Source: Candidatus Iainarchaeum sp.
GTDB lineage: Archaea; Iainarchaeota; Iainarchaeia; Iainarchaeales; GCA-2688035
Direction of reading: 5' to 3'
DNA length: 5,478 nt
Assembly: GCA_017610245.1 (NCBI GenBank)
Contig: JAFCCK010000066.1
Location: forward strand, 1-5,478
Within the stretch, counting starts at the first letter, position 1. Every line of letters begins with the position of its first letter. Of this stretch, positions 5,004-5,478 are shown in pieces. The translations under genes were made by a program, and so were the position numbers. The notes under the pieces are model-generated. The model was not told the origin of the DNA and made no database searches. It saw nothing but the letters and a program-made list of their open reading frames with translations.

Positions 5004-5478
5004 TCAACCCTTCTTGTTCAAAAGCTCTTTATCAATCGAACTCATCTTTTCCTTCACTTCAGCGATGTTTGCCTTTGTGTCCTTGCAGCCGTCATATAAT
5101 AGCAATACTGCTTGTGGTGCAATTCCTGTTCCCTGCAATTTGTCAAAAGCCATGTTTGCTTCATCATAGCAACACAATCCCAATACCGCTTTCGGCTTGT
5201 ATTTTTTCACCAGCGCCAAGCCAATTAATTCGTTTATCTGGCATTTCCCACATCTTTTACATTGCAGTCCTTCTCCATTATACTTTGCCTTGCACTCCTT
5301 GCTGTGCCTCAAGCAGTGTGGCAAAAACAGAATTCTTTCATTGAACGGAACTCTCTTATAGCCATACTCATTCAGCTTGTTTCGCAATTCTATATGGGTA
5401 TAATTCACCAGCCTTTCGCTCAACCCAAAGTGTTTTGCAATCGCCTGGGTCGTTTCCGCTACATCCAGGTGGGTTGTT
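5004..5478 (-). CDS. DUF116-family cysteine-rich protein, N-terminus cut by window edge
   Basis: The frame stays open to the right edge, giving at least 157 residues. The only start-like codon near the edge, a TTG at 5423, is preceded in frame by 18 codons of protein-like sequence (including TTQAIAKHFGL), so the true start lies outside. Visible DUF116 (PF01976) features are LPHCLR, a C-x2-C-x2-C cluster (LQCKRCGKC), KPKAVLGLCC and a late DGCKDTKANIAEVKE segment. Eight cysteines suggest a metal or iron-sulphur site, but the family has no established activity that I can name. The stretch between the triple-cysteine cluster and KPKAV is shorter than I recall for DUF116, and the usual GG-containing segment seems missing. 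The gene is convergent with the YkgJ-family gene with no bases between the stops. Confidence 0.8.
   Translation of the reverse strand, partial: TTHLDVAETTQAIAKHFGLSERLVNYTHIELRNKLNEYGYKRVPFNERILFLPHCLRHSKECKAKYNGEGLQCKRCGKCQINELIGLALVKKYKPKAVLGLCCYDEANMAFDKLQGTGIAPQAVLLLYDGCKDTKANIAEVKEKMSSIDKELLNKKG

Noticed and set aside
4901..5344. 147-codon plus-strand frame
   Set aside because: It overlaps the end of the YkgJ-family gene out of frame and runs antisense through the DUF116 gene. Its abundance of Cys/Ser/Pro reflects the complement of that gene.
1..5478. CRISPR array, insertion sequence or defence system
   Set aside because: No regularly spaced repeats, transposase-like protein, terminal inverted repeats or nuclease/toxin motifs were seen on either strand.

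Overview
This window looks archaeal. The promoters are archaeal in type: A/T-rich TATA boxes sit about 25-30 bp upstream of ATG codons, which suggests mostly leaderless transcripts. The one clear Shine-Dalgarno site is the archaeal GGTGA form. The tRNA lacks an encoded CCA and has U73, and the main protein is a tetraether lipid synthase-like radical SAM enzyme of the MJ0619/Tes type. Short intergenic gaps and several small unassigned proteins would suit a DPANN or small euryarchaeal genome (for example Iainarchaeota- or Micrarchaeota-like), but the lineage is a guess.

Layout. Bases 1-1789 (minus strand) hold a compact cluster read right to left. It runs from a GbsR/MarR-like winged-helix regulator (1307-1789), through an unrecognised helical protein (854-1294), to a PAP2-family membrane phosphatase that runs off the left edge (1-824). 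Bases 1790-1887 are a 98-bp divergent promoter region with a TATA-like box facing each way and a 12-bp perfect palindrome next to the rightward box. Bases 1888-3480 (plus) encode the Tes-like radical SAM protein. After a 183-bp AT-rich gap, 3664-4182 (plus) encodes a small predicted lipoprotein with an acidic linker. A tRNA-Thr(UGU) gene lies on the minus strand at 4230-4302, and its 3' flank carries an inverted copy of the acceptor strand. One TATA-like element at 4334-4342 is well placed for both the tRNA (leftward) and a YkgJ-family cysteine-cluster protein (4365-5003, plus). The last gene (5004-5478, minus, 5' end outside the window) is a DUF116-type cysteine-rich protein. Its stop codon directly abuts that of the YkgJ gene.

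How the genes may work together. The regulator/unknown/PAP2 cluster diverges from the Tes-like gene. This suggests a membrane-lipid module: a regulator next to the enzyme that joins archaeol chains into membrane-spanning tetraethers, plus a lipid-phosphate phosphatase. The domain calls rest on visible motifs. The functional link and the regulator-operator pairing are inference. The lipoprotein, tRNA, YkgJ and DUF116 genes show no clear link to that module beyond adjacency.
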